The notes under the pieces are model-generated. The model was not told where the DNA came from. It worked only from the letters and a program-made list of their open reading frames with translations, and searched no databases. The translations under genes were made by a program, and so were the position numbers. Below are positions 5,607 through 7,254 of a stretch of 7,254 nucleotides of DNA, one piece after another. The DNA is from Candidatus Neomicrothrix sp. UBA7388 (lineage in GTDB: Bacteria; Actinomycetota; Acidimicrobiia; Acidimicrobiales; Poriferisodalaceae), in NCBI GenBank assembly GCA_002470695.1, contig DKNM01000126.1:1703-8956 (forward strand). The letters run 5' to 3'. How positions within the stretch are numbered: position 1 is the stretch's first letter; each line of letters begins with the position of its first letter.

Positions 5607-6482
5607 CTAACTGAATACACACAGTCCGTTGTCAATGACTACTCGCTCTTCTGCGGTGTTTTTTTGCGCAATAGTCCTGTAAATAGCTTGTTGACCTTCG
5701 CTCCACATTTGGACCGTGAGCGAGTCCCCTGGAAAAACAGGTGACGAAAATCGCGAATCCATACTTTTGAATCGAGCCGGGTCGCCGCCACAAAGGCTGT
5801 GCAGCAGCGCCCTGCCTGTGAACCCGTAGGTGCATAAGCCGTGCAGAATCGGTTTGGGAAACTTAGCCAATTCAGTAGCAAACCAGGGGTCGCTGTGGAG
5901 GGGATTGTAATCGCCTGATAACCGATATGTCAGAGCCTGATCAGGTCGCGTTTGGTACGTGACTTCATGAGTTGGTGCTTCTTCAGGGGCATGAACCGAA
6001 GGCGCAGTGTTTCCTTCTTCCCCACCGAAGCCGCCGGAGCCACGCACAACCAACGAAGAACGAAGGTCGAATACCGACTCACCCGAGTCCTTTAAAGTCA
6101 CTTTCGTCTCAGTTTCGATGATGGCGTTCTTGCCTTCACCTTTGTCCCAAATACCACTGACGCTATCTTCGACGACCACAGTGCCTTCGACAGGGATGGG
6201 TTGATGCAGGGTAACTCCTTGTGAACCATGGAGAACTTGACCCCAGTCAATTTTTCCGACCTTTGACAAGGCGCCGCCACCAAAGCCAATAACCACTCCT
6301 TGTGTTGGGAAGGTCCGCTGCTCAATTCCATTGGAGTTATTGGTCGTGAATTCAAGTTCGGACCCCACTGGGTCTTCTGCACCTGCACCAATGCCTACCG
6401 CATATAACAAAGAATCTCGGTACCCCCAGGACCTTTCGGTCGGAGTGCCTTGGGCACCTACTGTATTCGGATCAATAGTCAT
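5607..6482 (-). CDS. MaoC-type (3R)-specific enoyl-CoA hydratase (hydratase 2), double hot-dog
   Basis: Counting from the ATG at 6482 the protein has 291 residues, typical of two-hot-dog hydratase 2 proteins. The N-terminal half (about 1-150) is the substrate-binding hot-dog, beginning around SWGYRDSLLYAVGIGAG and including WGQVLHGSQGVTLHQPIPVEG. The C-terminal half has the hydratase 2 signature YRLSGDYNPLHSDPWFA, with catalytic D191 and H196 and also N193, then ILHGLCTYGFTGRALL. It should add water to trans-2-enoyl-CoA to give (3R)-hydroxyacyl-CoA, in fatty-acid or sterol side-chain beta-oxidation. It follows the SDR gene by 36 bases on the same strand, and that enzyme would oxidise its product. 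An AGAGGA Shine-Dalgarno (6488-6493) sits five bases before the ATG; a TTG at 6485 is also in frame but less likely. Confidence 0.93.
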   Translation of the reverse strand: MTIDPNTVGAQGTPTERSWGYRDSLLYAVGIGAGAEDPVGSELEFTTNNSNGIEQRTFPTQGVVIGFGGGALSKVGKIDWGQVLHGSQGVTLHQPIPVEGTVVVEDSVSGIWDKGEGKNAIIETETKVTLKDSGESVFDLRSSLVVRGSGGFGGEEGNTAPSVHAPEEAPTHEVTYQTRPDQALTYRLSGDYNPLHSDPWFATELAKFPKPILHGLCTYGFTGRALLHSLCGGDPARFKSMDSRFSSPVFPGDSLTVQMWSEGQQAIYRTIAQKNTAEERVVIDNGLCVFS

Positions 6483-6487
6483 CAATT

Positions 6488-6493
6488 TCCTCT
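6488..6493 (-). promoter_or_regulatory. Shine-Dalgarno AGAGGA of the hydratase gene
   Basis: AGAGGA on the minus strand lies five bases before the ATG at 6482 and favours it over the in-frame TTG one codon upstream. Its presence on an internal operon gene contrasts with the apparently leaderless plus-strand genes. Confidence 0.6.
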
Positions 6494-6518
6494 ATTCGTC
6501 ATCGACAATTTCGGGTTC

Positions 6519-7254
6519 CTAACCCAATAGGCCACCATCAAAAGGCTGGCCATCCATTCCTGAATTCAGTTGCGCCTCCGATACTAACCTTCGAGCCACA
6601 TCAGCGATTTCGGTGGGGTCATCGACCGCGTCGGCGGTAGGCCCTCTATGCCATCCATTCGCTACGCCAAGCAGCCGACCAGAGGCCTCGAAAACTCGGC
6701 CAGTTACGTCAGAAGATTCGGCGCTTTGAAGCCATGTAACAACCGGGGCTATATATCGAGGATGCATCAACGCTTTGTCCTCTTCCGATGCTTCCCCCAT
6801 ACCCAAATCTTCGGTCATGCGGGTAAGAGCACCTGGCGCAATGGCGTTCACCCGAATTCCGTAACGCTGCAACTCACGGGCAGCAATTATTGTGAACGCG
6901 GCAATACCCATTTTGGCTGCGCCGTAGTTTGTCTGGCCAGGGTTTCCGTAAATACCGGACACAGAAGTGGTGTTTACGATTGAAGCGTTAACTGTTTCTC
7001 CGGCTTTAGCCTTATCTCGCCAATATGCGGCGGCCCAGCGGGCTGGGGCAAACGTGCCCTTTAGGTGAACCTGAATAACGGCATCCCATTCGGCTTCGGT
7101 CATATTTACAAGCATTCGGTCACGGAGAATTCCGGCGTTACTGACGATCCCAGTCAAATCGCCAAATGTCTCGACGGCTTGGTTGACCATTCGTTGGGCG
7201 CCCTCCCAATCGGATACATCGTCACCGTTAGCAACAGCTTCGCCACCCATCGCA
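6519..7254 (-). CDS. MFE-2-like short-chain dehydrogenase, (3R)-hydroxyacyl-CoA dehydrogenase; N-terminus outside window
   Basis: The frame is open to the window edge, and the first visible Met (7250) aligns with the GGxAVAN region of MFE-2-type dehydrogenases, so the Rossmann start with its glycine-rich NAD-binding loop is missing only because the window ends. About 245 residues are visible. Numbered from that Met, they include NAG (38-40) in VSNAGILRDR, and the catalytic triad S96, Y109 and K113 in VNTTSVSGIYGNPGQTNYGA followed by AKMG. The segment RVNAIAPGALTRMT and the late HPRYIAPVVTWLQS...GRVFEASG block are characteristic of the MFE-2 branch rather than of FabG. It should oxidise (3R)-hydroxyacyl-CoA to 3-ketoacyl-CoA with NAD+. 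The next gene encodes the matching hydratase, so the two form a split MFE-2. The C-terminus is complete. Confidence 0.92.
   Translation of the reverse strand, partial: AMGGEAVANGDDVSDWEGAQRMVNQAVETFGDLTGIVSNAGILRDRMLVNMTEAEWDAVIQVHLKGTFAPARWAAAYWRDKAKAGETVNASIVNTTSVSGIYGNPGQTNYGAAKMGIAAFTIIAARELQRYGIRVNAIAPGALTRMTEDLGMGEASEEDKALMHPRYIAPVVTWLQSAESSDVTGRVFEASGRLLGVANGWHRGPTADAVDDPTEIADVARRLVSEAQLNSGMDGQPFDGGLLG

Noticed and set aside
1..7254. CRISPR array, tRNA, rRNA, insertion sequence or attachment site
   Set aside because: No regularly spaced repeats, transposase, integrase, cloverleaf or terminal inverted repeats were seen on either strand.

Overview
The window looks like chromosome from an actinobacterium with moderate GC. 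The best marker is a full-length NucS/EndoMS mismatch endonuclease, a family confined largely to Actinobacteria and Archaea. The split MFE-2-type lipid genes and TAnnnT promoter elements placed at start codons also fit. A marine or Acidimicrobiia-like lineage is my guess, not something the sequence proves.

Left part (1-3656, all minus strand): an accessory block. It is headed by an 859-residue DUF4157 protein with an HELAH metallopeptidase-like motif, the kind of protein often found with extracellular contractile injection systems (eCIS). Its N-terminal tail carries two copies of a short acidic motif spaced exactly 50 residues apart. Its C-terminal ~215 residues match no family I recognise. 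Downstream lie a 143-residue acidic protein I cannot identify, preceded by a 23-codon overlapping ORF and an A7 run, and then an open frame running off the left edge. Both downstream frames may need a one-base shift near their 5' ends to reach their most natural start. No eCIS structural gene (sheath, tube, baseplate, ATPase) is visible in the window, so the eCIS link rests on the domain alone.

Centre (3657-3858): a 202-bp divergent promoter region. A perfect 10-bp inverted repeat places the same TAGGGT -10 candidate in front of both flanking genes. On the right, that element would start transcription at the start codon itself, giving a leaderless mRNA.

Right part (3859-7254): ordinary core metabolism. 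On the plus strand are a LACTB2-type metallo-beta-lactamase-fold hydrolase and NucS. On the minus strand, converging on NucS, is a two-gene operon of an MFE-2-like short-chain dehydrogenase (5' end beyond the window) followed by a MaoC-type hydratase 2. Together these two would carry out the hydration and second oxidation of beta-oxidation through (3R)-hydroxyacyl-CoA, the two activities that eukaryotic peroxisomal MFE-2 carries on one chain.

The most novel part is the minus-strand block at 1-3656: a candidate eCIS cargo or effector with one or two small companion genes of unknown function.
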